Positions 1-7,068 of a DNA stretch of 42,972 nt are shown one piece after another; position 1 is the stretch's first letter, and every line of letters starts with the position of its first letter. Position numbers and translations under genes: made by a program. Source of the stretch: a virus; the IMG/VR virus record IMGVR_UViG_3300027730_000051, positions 1-42,972 of that record. One strand, written 5' to 3'. The notes below the pieces were generated by a model. The model searched no databases. It had not been told where the DNA came from and worked only from the letters and a program-made list of their open reading frames with translations.

Positions 1-95
1 CCTTCAACTTAAAAAGGCCACCAAGAACCTTGAATTTTTCAACAGCATCCGTTTCGTACTTGCATAACGATTGCATCTGCACACCTATTGCATTT

Positions 96-192
96 GCAAC
101 TCTATTGCAACAACAACTCTATTGTAAATGCAACTCTATTGCTTTTGTAATTGGATTGTGAATGCAACTCTATTGCAACAACAACTCTATTG
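96..192. repeat. Direct repeats with TTGCAA words
   Basis: A 29-base unit at 96-124 is repeated exactly at 164-192, and its first 13 bases occur again at 130-142. The unit contains GCAACTCTATTG twice, so this dodecamer-like word recurs several times in about 100 bases. Spacing between the two full copies is 68 bases. Such iteron-like arrays are common at origins or regulator-binding regions; the role here is unknown. Confidence 0.75.
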
Positions 193-322
193 CTAGTGTA
201 TATCGTATGTTGTTGCAATACAGTTGCAACAACGATACCATTGCATATACAACGCCATTATGACAGTTGTAGAATGAACCTGTCAGAATGGCATGTCAGA
301 ATGGCAGTTGACTTTTGAAACG

Positions 323-353
323 AAAAAAGCCCGGTTGAATTATTCAACCGAGC
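323..353 (-). terminator. Rho-independent terminator of the 519-1437 operon
   Basis: On the minus strand a 12-bp stem (GCTCGGTTGAAT pairing with ATTCAACCGGGC, one G-U pair) is followed directly by six T residues. It lies downstream of the stop at 519 and closes the operon of four small genes. Confidence 0.85.
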
Positions 354-518
354 CTGGGTGTTAAATCCTTCAACCGACTTCCCAATCCGGTTGAATTATG
401 CAATGTTATAATCACTAATCCCCCCTTGCAATAGAGAATTAGCTAGCGTAATTGTACTCGGACTCTGGTTGTTATACTTACTTCCGATGGTATAGGAAAC
501 GCAAACCTGGATTGAATG

Positions 519-773
519 CTATTGCATAGGGTACTTCTTTGCGTAGTCGATGCACCATTGTTTGTAGTCTGATTGCATTTTGTTTGCTTTATTGGCTAGT
601 CTCATTAGCTTCGGGTTGATCTCACGATTGTATCGCAGAACCTGTTCTAGAAATGTACTAGAAAGCATTTGAGAACGCTTAGATAGACGTTCTAGCCGTT
701 GCTTCATTTCAACCGGAATCGCATACTCTCGGTGAACTCCGTTCTCTAGCGATATGATAAAAGCTTTCTTCAT
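519..773 (-). CDS. Hypothetical protein, 84 aa
   Basis: I do not recognise this protein. The ATG at 773 is chosen because AAGGA precedes it by about seven bases; a longer reading frame to 848 has no such support. The product is basic and mostly helical, starting MKKAFIISLENG, with a charged central helix (VEMKQRLERLSKRS) and a lysine-rich end. It is the last gene of a four-gene operon (1216-1437, 962-1216, 784-948, 519-773) that ends at the terminator at 323-353. The stop of the upstream 54-aa gene falls within the ribosome-binding site of this one, so translation is probably coupled. The N-terminal strand plus helix could be a small DNA-binding fold, but that is a guess. Confidence 0.6.
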   Translation of the reverse strand: MKKAFIISLENGVHREYAIPVEMKQRLERLSKRSQMLSSTFLEQVLRYNREINPKLMRLANKANKMQSDYKQWCIDYAKKYPMQ

Positions 774-783
774 TGTTGAATCC

Positions 784-948
784 TTAAAGGTTGAAGTCTG
801 AAATGGTGTTAGTGTCGTTCTCTCTAGGATCGTAACCAAGCAAGGCAACTGCTAGCCTAGTTCGTTCGTCCTGATTCTCACAACTTGCTAGCAACGCAGC
901 TACTAGCGTATTGCAAGCGTCTTGCCTAGTGTCGTCGTCGTAGTCCAT
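784..948 (-). CDS. Hypothetical protein, 54 aa
   Basis: This short frame fills the gap between its neighbours in the same direction. It starts MDYDDDTRQDAC and ends ISDFNL. The start is acidic, the middle (LVAALLASCENQDERTRL) is an amphipathic helix, and the TAA stop merges with the AAGGA of the next gene. The fit of the stop into the next ribosome-binding site and the clean spacing support translation. The site before its own start (GAAACGA) is weak. No family is recognised. Confidence 0.5.
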   Translation of the reverse strand: MDYDDDTRQDACNTLVAALLASCENQDERTRLAVALLGYDPRENDTNTISDFNL

Positions 949-961
949 TGGTCGTTTCAGG

Positions 962-1216
962 TTAGTATCCTAATGCGTTTCGAATGTCGGCCCAATTTCG
1001 GCAAGTGATGTCATCGCTGCCCGATTCTACGCTATCTTCCGTTAACCGTATCGTGTAAGGCATCTTGACAGTTACCATTAACATATCTAAGTAGCTGTCA
1101 TTGGTGGCCCGGAAACCGTGGGCATTGACATACTTAACGTAGTGATCCCCTAAAGACTTAACGTGTCGATCAATCGCAATTTGTTGCGTTTCGGTATCGT
1201 TTAACCAGTTCGACAT
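962..1216 (-). CDS. Hypothetical protein, 84 aa
   Basis: I do not recognise this protein. Its ATG shares bases with the stop of the preceding gene (TGATG), which indicates translational coupling. The sequence starts MSNWLNDTETQQ and has a helical first half with His and Tyr residues (HVKSLGDHYVKYV). An acidic patch (EDSVESGSDD) precedes the C-terminus. There is no signal peptide or membrane segment. It is the second gene of the small-ORF operon at the left end, so it may be an early, host-directed product, but only position suggests that. Confidence 0.55.
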   Translation of the reverse strand: MSNWLNDTETQQIAIDRHVKSLGDHYVKYVNAHGFRATNDSYLDMLMVTVKMPYTIRLTEDSVESGSDDITCRNWADIRNALGY

Positions 1217-1437
1217 CAGCAGAAACCCTTTCGAATATAACGGGCTGTCATTCCAATCAACGAAAACCGATGGCCCTCATCGGTGGTTGCAATGAATCCC
1301 AGAGAATCAATTGATACGATACCGACTTCGCAACCAAGCCACCGCACAATGAAGCCACAATTATTAGCTTCCATATATGCTTTCATCTTCGCGATCGTCT
1401 GTCGTGTAATTCTTTGTACTGTTGAAGTTCGTTTCAT
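1216..1437 (-). CDS. Hypothetical protein, 73 aa
   Basis: This is the first gene of the left operon. The ATG at 1437 follows GAGAG at suitable spacing; longer frames to 1719 run through repeat DNA and are rejected. The basic N-terminus (MKRTSTVQRITRQT) forms a helix. It is followed by beta-like segments (GFIVRWLGCEVGIVSI, GFIATTDEGHRFSLIG), which would suit a small barrel fold. No family is recognised. It lies directly behind a leader whose sequence recurs upstream of the 2022-3476 gene, so the two units may share control. Confidence 0.5.
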   Translation of the reverse strand: MKRTSTVQRITRQTIAKMKAYMEANNCGFIVRWLGCEVGIVSIDSLGFIATTDEGHRFSLIGMTARYIRKGFC

Positions 1438-1560
1438 GTTTGTTCTCTCGTTTCGTTTCGCGTTTTGTTCTGCCCACAATGGGAACCGTATTTGTATCGT
1501 CAGACTTAACAAGTTGATAGAGCAATTTAGAAGACTTATCGAAAGAAGATTTTGATTGAA
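1438..1560 (-). promoter_or_regulatory. Leader copy 1, homologous to 3724-3830
   Basis: The minus strand upstream of the 73-aa gene carries CAGAACAAAACGCGAAACG, which is repeated at 3730-3750. The wider leaders also share AAATTG, CAACTTGTTAA-like and CATTGTG words in the same order over about 100 bases. A TTGTTA word could be a promoter -35 element in both, but no convincing -10 is seen. The conservation with different downstream genes implies a regulatory role such as a shared promoter, operator or leader RNA. Confidence 0.5.
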
Positions 1561-1953
1561 CCATGAACTGTGAATAGTGAATCGGTTAACTTTGAACTGT
1601 TGAATACTGTACTGTTGAAATTTGAATCGGTTAACTTTGAACTGTTGAATTGTACCACCTTGAATTCTACCATGTTGAATAAGTCTACGGTTGAATCTTG
1701 AAACGGTTGAGAAATACAATGGGTGAATTTCACCACGTTGAAATCTGTGCTATTGAATTTTGAACGGTTGAATAATTAAAGGTGAATTACTCAAGTTGAA
1801 AAACTCACCGTTGAATTGCTCACGGGTGAAATCTTCACCCCCTCTCCTGGGGGAAGATGGTTGAATTGTTCAATACGCCTATATGGGCGAATCCCTGGGT
1901 TTTTTTGGTTGCATTTCTAAACCTGGGTTTTTTAACCGTGAAGAATTGAAACG
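1553..1953. repeat. TTGAA/TTCAAC-rich non-coding repeats
   Basis: This gene-free stretch is built from short words TTGAA, GGTTGAA, GGTGAA and their complements every 10-20 bases. A 28-base unit at 1578-1605 is repeated exactly at 1623-1650 (45-base period). Small inverted repeats pair GGTGAA with TTCACC near 1720 and 1825. Two CTGGGTTTTTT words (1895, 1924) and one TCCTGGGG site (1845) also lie here. Reading frames that cross the region are repetitive and unlike proteins. The same GGTTGAA word recurs at 330-395 and 3880-4000. Confidence 0.7.
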
Positions 1954-1987
1954 AAAAAAGCCTAGCATGGTTGAACATACTAGGCTT
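1954..1987 (-). terminator. Rho-independent terminator after the 2022-3476 gene
   Basis: A 12-bp stem (AAGCCTAGTATG pairing with CATGCTAGGCTT, one G-U pair) with a six-base loop is followed on the minus strand by a run of T residues. It begins 34 bases after the stop at 2022. Confidence 0.85.
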
Positions 1988-2021
1988 GAATTGTTGAACT
2001 TGTTGAACCGTGAAGGGTTAA

Positions 2022-3476
2022 CTATTCACCCTTCTTGGAACGGTTGATAAATCCTACGTCCCTTCCACCGAAACATCGGTATGCTGGGGAATATGTATCG
2101 TTTCGTCGAACATAAACCGTGTTGATACTGCTCTCAAAATCATCGGATTCAATGTTTTTAATAAGTTGAACCATCGATGACATCGAAGCTACGGATTGTG
2201 GCTTGTAGTCGTACTTCCTTCCGTCAGCATCGTATTTCTTCTTCTTCTGTTCTGCCAATTTAGCTAGTAGATTCCCTAACGGTCCACCACCTTCTTTGTC
2301 GGTTGATTGTTGCAACAATGTCAGAACATTGTCAGCAAGTTCAAAATCTATTCGAATTGGGGTTGAAGGACTCAACAATTGTGCCTTAACTTGTAACCTA
2401 TGTTCAGCCTTTTCTTCAATCGACATTTCAGGTGTGAAATTCAACTGAGATTCAAGTTGTTCATCGATGAATTTTTCATCATTCGATGCGAGAACAATTG
2501 CCGATGCGACAACCGCCGGGCTGAAATAGTTCTTTGCCCAAATTGAATCGATTTTGCCCGATTGTCCCCTTGCCGATGCGACAATTTTTGCAACCAAGTA
2601 GGACAATGCATTCATGTTGCATTCTTCCATCTCGATTGTTTCACTGGTGAATTTGTCAACCGTAACAATGTCGAACTTGGAAAGGGTTTCAAGTTCTTCA
2701 ATGGTCGTCATTTTTCCACCTGTAGGATAAATGTCTTGACCATTGAAACGTCGGTTGACGGTTTCAAGTACTTTCGACTGTACCGCAAGACAATCTGCAC
2801 GTTCTTTTTTGCGATTGCTTGGTTCAGTTGTCAACCCCGCAACATGCAAGTTAACCAATTGAATCCATTCGGATGGCATTAAAGAATCATCGCAAACATT
2901 GTCATCCTTGGAAGTTCGTCCCTTTGCTTTATCGGTCCAATCTCGCAATTGTGGTGGCATACCAAACGAACAAAGAATAAGCGGTAGAACTAAATCAGGG
3001 TTTGCGAGTTTTGCTCTTTTCATGGCATCGCAGCGATGTTGCAACGAAACCCCTTGGCCGTCCCAATTAACAGTGAGGGGGTCAGTAGGAATTGTCGCAA
3101 ACAACCCCCGAACCATAAGATTGACGTAACTACCTTCCTTGGATGCGTTCCCTACTCTCGATTCGCTTTTGTTTCGATTGTTGGCGTTTCTGTCGGCGGT
3201 ATAAGACTTGCCACCGTAAACAGCGAAGATACTATCTTCGGCAGTTGCCTCACGCAAACCAATCATCGTATCGATCATTCCCGGTACGTTAAAATCGACG
3301 AATGCGAATGCAACATGGTTTACAACGTAACTTGACAGAATTGTCGTCTCCTTAGCGGTAAGCAATTCCGCACGAACTTTACGAACTTCCGATGCTTCCG
3401 TTGTTCGTGGTCCTTTGCAGTAGTCTGCAAAAATTGCTTGCAATCCTTCAATAGTCGATACAGTAGAAATTGTCAT
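2022..3476 (-). CDS. DGQHR/ParB-like phage protein, 484 aa
   Basis: The start at 3476 is preferred over upstream ATGs because TAGGAAAG lies about nine bases before it. Around residues 145-160 the protein reads WDGQGVSLQHRCDA, resembling the DGQHR motif of ParB/Srx-like phage proteins. It is followed by a hydrophobic strand (LVLPLILCSFG) and DWTDKAKGRTSKDDN, which resembles the conserved D-x-G-x-x-R-x-x-D segment of that group. The rest is helical, with a basic region near residue 430. The family often acts on DNA or nucleic-acid modification, but no function follows from this alone. It is a single-gene transcription unit with its own leader and terminator. Confidence 0.5.
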   Translation of the reverse strand: MTISTVSTIEGLQAIFADYCKGPRTTEASEVRKVRAELLTAKETTILSSYVVNHVAFAFVDFNVPGMIDTMIGLREATAEDSIFAVYGGKSYTADRNANNRNKSESRVGNASKEGSYVNLMVRGLFATIPTDPLTVNWDGQGVSLQHRCDAMKRAKLANPDLVLPLILCSFGMPPQLRDWTDKAKGRTSKDDNVCDDSLMPSEWIQLVNLHVAGLTTEPSNRKKERADCLAVQSKVLETVNRRFNGQDIYPTGGKMTTIEELETLSKFDIVTVDKFTSETIEMEECNMNALSYLVAKIVASARGQSGKIDSIWAKNYFSPAVVASAIVLASNDEKFIDEQLESQLNFTPEMSIEEKAEHRLQVKAQLLSPSTPIRIDFELADNVLTLLQQSTDKEGGGPLGNLLAKLAEQKKKKYDADGRKYDYKPQSVASMSSMVQLIKNIESDDFESSINTVYVRRNDTYSPAYRCFGGRDVGFINRSKKGE

Positions 3477-3639
3477 AATACTAGGCTTTCCTAAAAACAT
3501 GGTTGAAAAACAAAACTCAACGACATTGTTGAGTTTTGAAACCATCAAACAACCGCTAGATCGAATGATAGTGATACAATTGAAACCGCAATTGTGACGG
3601 ATTAGTTAACACTATTTGTCAAAATTCTTTCCATATCGT

Positions 3640-3723
3640 TTAGCAGGTGGAAGTGCGAATATGGGGGAATCGACCAAGTGCCGAATTGAATTTGTCGCTT
3701 GTATCGTGTTGATTCAATTTCAT
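3640..3723 (-). CDS. Possible 27-aa leader peptide
   Basis: This short frame starts MKLNQHDTSDKF and ends directly after RTSTC. Its ATG lies just behind leader copy 2 at the same relative place as the 73-aa gene behind leader copy 1. There is no clear ribosome-binding site. If translated, it would be a leader peptide in front of the 2022-3476 gene. It may equally be chance. Confidence 0.22.
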   Translation of the reverse strand: MKLNQHDTSDKFNSALGRFPHIRTSTC

Positions 3724-3830
3724 CGTTCTACTTTCGTTTCGCGTTTTGTTCTGTCCACACAATGCTAACCGATAAACTGATCGGATAGTTAACAACTTGA
3801 AACAACAATTTTGGAAAATACTTCGTTCGC
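3724..3830 (-). promoter_or_regulatory. Leader copy 2, homologous to 1438-1560
   Basis: It shares the near-exact core CAGAACAAAACGCGAAACG and several flanking words with leader copy 1. It also contains an 8-bp inverted repeat (CCGATCAG/CTGATCGG-like around 3765-3785). It lies upstream of the 2022-3476 unit, which supports duplication of a control region. Confidence 0.5.
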
Positions 3831-3879
3831 CAAAATTCTTCATGCGAGAATAACGGAGTTGCACGCGACGCAACTATCA

Positions 3880-4235
3880 TACCAAAACTCTGTTGAATTG
3901 TTTACTATTGAAAAATTCATCGGTTGAAAACTGTACTGTTGAATCTTGAAAGGGTTGAATTTTGAAAGGAAAGAGTTGGTTGAAAGGTTCAACACAAGCG
4001 GTCGATAGAATCAGCCATACGTTCCAGGTGTGTACGTGTTTAGAAAATCTCTGGGTTTTTTGTGTAAAGCAAAAGCTGGGTTTTTTGTGTGTGAGAAATT
4101 TGTCTGGGTTTTTTGCTAGAGAAGAATAAAGAAACTATCGGTACGATAGGAGTTTTATTCAAGAAGCAACACGGTAAGAATGTCTGGGGAACACTCAGGT
4201 TCATGCGTGTTAGAAATTTGTCTGGGTTTTTTGTG
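3880..4235 (+). repeat. CTGGGTTTTTT(G) repeats and TTGAA words
   Basis: No gene is seen here. After a patch of TTGAA words (3890-3990), the word CTGGGTTTTTTG occurs at 4051, 4076, 4104 and 4222, always on the plus strand. CTGGGG occurs at 4184. Two more copies of CTGGGTTTTTT are at 1895 and 1924. The flanks (AGAAATTTGTCTGGG at 4094 and 4212) are also repeated. The CTGGG core matches the window-wide motif described separately. Confidence 0.7.
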
Positions 4236-4280
4236 CATCAAAAATAAGGACGGTTTTTGGATACGAACGTAGTAAGTACC

Positions 4281-4365
4281 AAAAACAAAAGGTAGATTAA
4301 CTTGTCGGTGAGGACCATTCACCCGTAAAGAGGAAAGCTGCTCTTTACTAACAAGTTAACCTACC
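4281..4365 (-). terminator. Three-way-junction terminator of the 53-aa gene
   Basis: Bases 4291-4365 fold completely: 4291-4305 pairs with 4351-4365 (15 positions, one mismatch). Inside lie a 6-bp hairpin with a bulge (4306-4325) and a 7-bp hairpin (TAAAGAG 4326-4332 with CTCTTTA 4341-4347), leaving only three unpaired junction bases. On the minus strand it is followed by a T-rich tract (TTTTGTTTTT), as for an intrinsic terminator. It overlaps the stop codon of the 53-aa gene. The elaborate fold may have another RNA function. Confidence 0.65.
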
Positions 4366-4517
4366 ATAGACAATGAACAATCTTCCTCAAATACAACTTG
4401 GACGTTGGAAGGAAGATTGTTGAGTAGTGTTTCGAGTTGATTTCCATTGATTGTTTGAGAACGAAAGCCTTGAACTACTTCGAATGTATCGTTTCCTAGA
4501 TCGATGATTGTTAGCAT
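4356..4517 (-). CDS. Hypothetical protein, 53 aa, in a highly structured transcript
   Basis: The frame starts MLTIIDLGNDTFEVVQG and is acidic near its C-terminus (VVFEEDCSLSMVG). It reads like a small alpha/beta protein; no family is recognised. Its ATG lies 28 bases downstream of the first of five operator-like palindromes. The gene forms its own unit, ending in the three-way-junction terminator. Within the coding region, AACAATCTTCC (4376-4386) and GGAAGATTGTT (4411-4421) form an 11-bp perfect inverted repeat. The ribosome-binding site is weak. The RNA rather than the peptide might be the active product. Confidence 0.45.
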   Translation of the reverse strand: MLTIIDLGNDTFEVVQGFRSQTINGNQLETLLNNLPSNVQVVFEEDCSLSMVG

Positions 4518-4962
4518 GATAATCTCATTTTGTGGGTAAGGAAGTTGTATCTTGGTACGATACTAAACTTTTGCGGTCACAATAAGATTATTACAATCTA
4601 GCGAACAAAGTAAATGGGACGATACAAAGAATTTTCAAAAAGTCTAAAAGAGTCTTTTGTTGTATCATAAAAAGATACTAACTCGCTTTTGCCTTAACCC
4701 TCTCTGTTTCCAAAATAGCGGTTTAATATCATGGTACGATACAAGATTTTGGCGACAACCGGAAACTACACCCCTAATCAGTCGCTAGATCAGCAAATTG
4801 GCACCATAGGCGAACGCTAGGGGGTTTCTTGACTATTCGTATGGTATGTCGCCGCGATGCGTTATAGGTCAAATGTCGATTTCTAGCATATCGTATCACG
4901 ATACAAAAATCAAGCGGATTTGTATCTCAATATGATACAAAGTTGTATGTTGTTAGTCAACT
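4518..4962. promoter_or_regulatory. Operator island: five TTGTATC-N7-GATACAA palindromes
   Basis: No gene fits in this 445-base gap. Five palindromes with a constant 7-base spacer occur at 4545-4565, 4660-4680, 4724-4744, 4886-4906 and 4920-4940. The arms are TTGTATC and GATACAA with small variations (AATATC, GATACTA). A half-site (GATACAAAG) lies at 4620. Several sites are followed on the plus strand by a TTTTGCG-like word. They sit upstream of the 53-aa gene and downstream of the 4963-5559 gene. The symmetry and constant spacing suggest binding of a dimeric regulator. A possible minus-strand promoter near 4590-4620 (TTTACT, 18 bases, TAATCT) is weak. Confidence 0.7.
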
Positions 4963-5559
4963 CTAATCGGTTGTTATCAACCCTTCTCTTTCCTGGGGAA
5001 GTTGGTTATCTAGCATCCATGATGTTATCAGTACACTCTCAACTATTGCAGCAATTCCCATACGAGTAATGTTGATTCGGTTGATTAGTGCTGCTTCATC
5101 TAACCACTGGACTATTGTTGAGAAGTTAGCTTGACAACCAGCCACACCCCAAGCATCCATCAATTGGGAACGATGTTCACAGTCACAGTCTGGTGGTGTT
5201 TCTATGAACCAAGCAAGCAATCTTTTTAGTCGAGTACCAGGACCATAACCTTTATACAATGGAGGTTTTCCTTGCTTGACTAAAAGTTCACTACTCTTTG
5301 CTCGTGTAAAATCATTCAGGGTTTTTGGTGGTGAACATTTATTACAGTTCTTGCAGTCTTGTTCCGTTGGGTAGACATGTTGGTTAGTTAGTTGATACAT
5401 AACCAAGCATATGCCTTCGTCTTTGTTATTACATTCCATATAACACATTCGGCTGACGATTAAGACCACAAAAAGAAAAAGCCAACCCACTACAGGCCGT
5501 CTACGGTGAACGACTACAATCCAGCTGTAGAATAACAGAAAATGATACAAGCTACTCAA
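4963..5559 (-). CDS. Cys-rich partner of the glycosyltransferase
   Basis: The listed start is TTG at 5559, overlapping the preceding gene by eight bases; an internal ATG (MCYMEC, about residue 38) is possible. With the long start, the first 40 residues hold a hydrophobic segment (VVGWLFLFVVLIV), which would anchor the protein in the membrane. A Cys cluster (CKNCNKC, C-x-C) follows. Near residues 105-150 there is a region of type GPGTRLKRLL, then CDCEHR and LMDAWG...C. I know this last signature as a small conserved module found beside glycosyltransferases in planctomycete-associated phages; its role is not known to me. It probably acts with the 5552-6673 gene. Confidence 0.5.
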   Translation of the reverse strand: MSSLYHFLLFYSWIVVVHRRRPVVGWLFLFVVLIVSRMCYMECNNKDEGICLVMYQLTNQHVYPTEQDCKNCNKCSPPKTLNDFTRAKSSELLVKQGKPPLYKGYGPGTRLKRLLAWFIETPPDCDCEHRSQLMDAWGVAGCQANFSTIVQWLDEAALINRINITRMGIAAIVESVLITSWMLDNQLPQEREGLITTD

Positions 5560-6673
5560 GCCAACCAGGTCTCCATGAGTTCATTATTTTACCAAGAACT
5601 TCATCGGATAGTTTAGTATTGCCTGATGCTAGTTCAGCTATAACTTCTACTCTTAGTTCTGCTGGATGACAACCGTTAACATGATTGCAGTAACTGGTTG
5701 ATAGATTTCTGTACCATTGTTTCCAAGGGAATCCATTGTTCCATGTTTCTGGGAGTGTAACAACATTAGCATTGTTTAGCATTAGTGCTTGGGTATGCCA
5801 GTGTTGTTCTGCACACCATACGTTAGGAACTCTCATCGGTGGTGGGTAGTAACACTCAATAGCATTACGAGGAGCTACTACTACTCCACTGTTCCAACAA
5901 GCAGGTATTCTAGTTTCTTCTACACCCCAATACCGTTGACATAGACGGAACTCAGAGACAAACCAATCTGTGTTTTCCATAACAGCTAGGTCATCTACGA
6001 GACCCCAACTTCCTGGGGGGACAGAATCAAATATATTTGGTGCTATTGGATTAACTATGACGTCAGTGTCTAACCATAAAGTTTGTTCCCATAAGTGAGC
6101 TATTTGACTGTAAGCATACTTATTACCACACTTGTGTGTTTGTTTTGATATCTTAGATATGACTACGAAATCAGCTTCGCAATTCTCTGCGTACAAACGC
6201 ATACGGTTTTCGGTGTATTTGAATTCGGCTCTCGATTTTTCATCAGGAACCAAAACTAGCACAGCCCTAGATTTTGTAGGGGTAGGAATAGGACTGAGTA
6301 TCTTAGGACGAATAAGCTGTACTAGCTTCTCGGTATCGTCTCCTGATGTAATTGCCTCGGCGTCCAAAACACCGTATTCGACTCTGTCTAGTTTTCTATT
6401 TACAAAATTATGACCTCTTACCGAATACTCAAACCAATTTTCGTATTCTGGAGGATTGTCTCTAATCCATTCTTCAAAAGAAAACTGACAACTGCAAAAT
6501 TTAGGTATCCTAGAAAGCCAATCTTTGATCCAACTTAAAGAGGGGTCTTTTTTACAATGCCATTCTTTCCACAGATTATTGAACAGTTGTCTATGATCAA
6601 CATTTTCTCGTCTTAAAAACTGATTTTTTTCTGTGTCGGTTTTTGATTTCGGATTAACGATGTAAATTTTCAT
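5552..6673 (-). CDS. GT8-like glycosyltransferase with N-terminal Cys module
   Basis: The protein is a probable glycosyltransferase of the GT-A fold. Residues 135-300 run from a Rossmann-like strand (SRAVLVLVP) through ADFVVISKI to the metal-binding LDTDVIV (D202, D204, the DXD motif). Later come CWNSGVVVAP and EQHWHTQAL, as in GT8-like enzymes. The first ~95 residues form a separate Cys- and Trp-rich module (IPKFCSCQFSFEEW). The substrate is unknown; sugar decoration of virion or host surface is plausible given its place at the end of the tail gene block. A TCCTGGGG site lies inside it at 6011. Confidence 0.7.
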   Translation of the reverse strand: MKIYIVNPKSKTDTEKNQFLRRENVDHRQLFNNLWKEWHCKKDPSLSWIKDWLSRIPKFCSCQFSFEEWIRDNPPEYENWFEYSVRGHNFVNRKLDRVEYGVLDAEAITSGDDTEKLVQLIRPKILSPIPTPTKSRAVLVLVPDEKSRAEFKYTENRMRLYAENCEADFVVISKISKQTHKCGNKYAYSQIAHLWEQTLWLDTDVIVNPIAPNIFDSVPPGSWGLVDDLAVMENTDWFVSEFRLCQRYWGVEETRIPACWNSGVVVAPRNAIECYYPPPMRVPNVWCAEQHWHTQALMLNNANVVTLPETWNNGFPWKQWYRNLSTSYCNHVNGCHPAELRVEVIAELASGNTKLSDEVLGKIMNSWRPGWLE

Positions 6674-6679
6674 TTTGTA

Positions 6680-7009
6680 TTAAAGAGGAAAAAATAGAGT
6701 GATCGGGATATGAAGGCATAATTCGATATCTTCGTAAGATACGCACTCAGTATCTACCGTTTTGCTGATATCGTTAGTGTCTAACTGTCTTTTACCGCAA
6801 CTACCAAAAAAATCCGTTAAACGAGGGTTAATTCTGCTTACATCACCGTTAATAGTGTATACTGTACGACTATAATTACACCATTGACCGTTAAACCTTA
6901 CGCTGTAATTGTCTGTTAGAGCGACATAAGGAGGAGCTGGTACGCTCTCGACGACTCCCGTTTTTCTTAAAGCCGATGGAACGCTTGAGCCAGATAAGGA
7001 CAACGCCAT
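6680..7009 (-). CDS. Short paralogue of the 7280-8317 C-terminus
   Basis: From residue ~32 onward this 109-aa protein repeats the C-terminal module of the 7280-8317 gene. The matching blocks are RFNGQ-x-C-x-YSRT, PRLT, S-x-CGKR-x-L, TVDTECVS-x-ED-x-ELCL and a final LFFP. The N-terminal 30 residues are unrelated low-complexity (SLSGSSVPSAL). GGAAG precedes the ATG. It is likely a duplicated tail-protein domain now expressed alone. A plus-strand gene lies between the two copies. Confidence 0.6.
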   Translation of the reverse strand: MALSLSGSSVPSALRKTGVVESVPAPPYVALTDNYSVRFNGQWCNYSRTVYTINGDVSRINPRLTDFFGSCGKRQLDTNDISKTVDTECVSYEDIELCLHIPITLFFPL

Positions 7010-7068
7010 CTGGCTTTACTTCCCACGTTACAAACCACTCCCATACAACGCACTAGGACTTGTCTAAC

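Larger units (their letters stand above)
1..518. other. Gene-free repeat-rich end region
   Basis: I see no convincing gene here. Bases 60-250 are dense in TTGCAA/ATTGC words, including the two 29-base direct repeats listed separately. A terminator for the small-gene operon lies at 323-353, and a second perfect 8-bp inverted repeat (TTCAACCG at 369-376, CGGTTGAA at 388-395) follows. The rest, 396-518, shows nothing recognisable. The repeat content would suit a regulatory region or a replication origin, but neither is demonstrated. Confidence 0.6.

Noticed and set aside
96-192. CRISPR array
   Set aside because: Only two full repeats, no uniform unique spacers, and no cas genes nearby.
1364-1736. 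Several reading frames in the TTGAA repeat and leader region
   Set aside because: The predicted proteins are repetitive translations of the DNA repeats (NSSKLTDS-type), and overlapping frames are equally open.
2562-3335. Plus-strand frames of 76-106 aa opposite the DGQHR-like gene
   Set aside because: They are antisense shadows without ribosome-binding sites; the minus-strand gene explains the region.
4291-4365. Possible self-cleaving ribozyme (hammerhead-like three-way junction)
   Set aside because: The conserved CTGANGA and GAAA core elements are not found at the junction on either strand; the T-tract favours a terminator.
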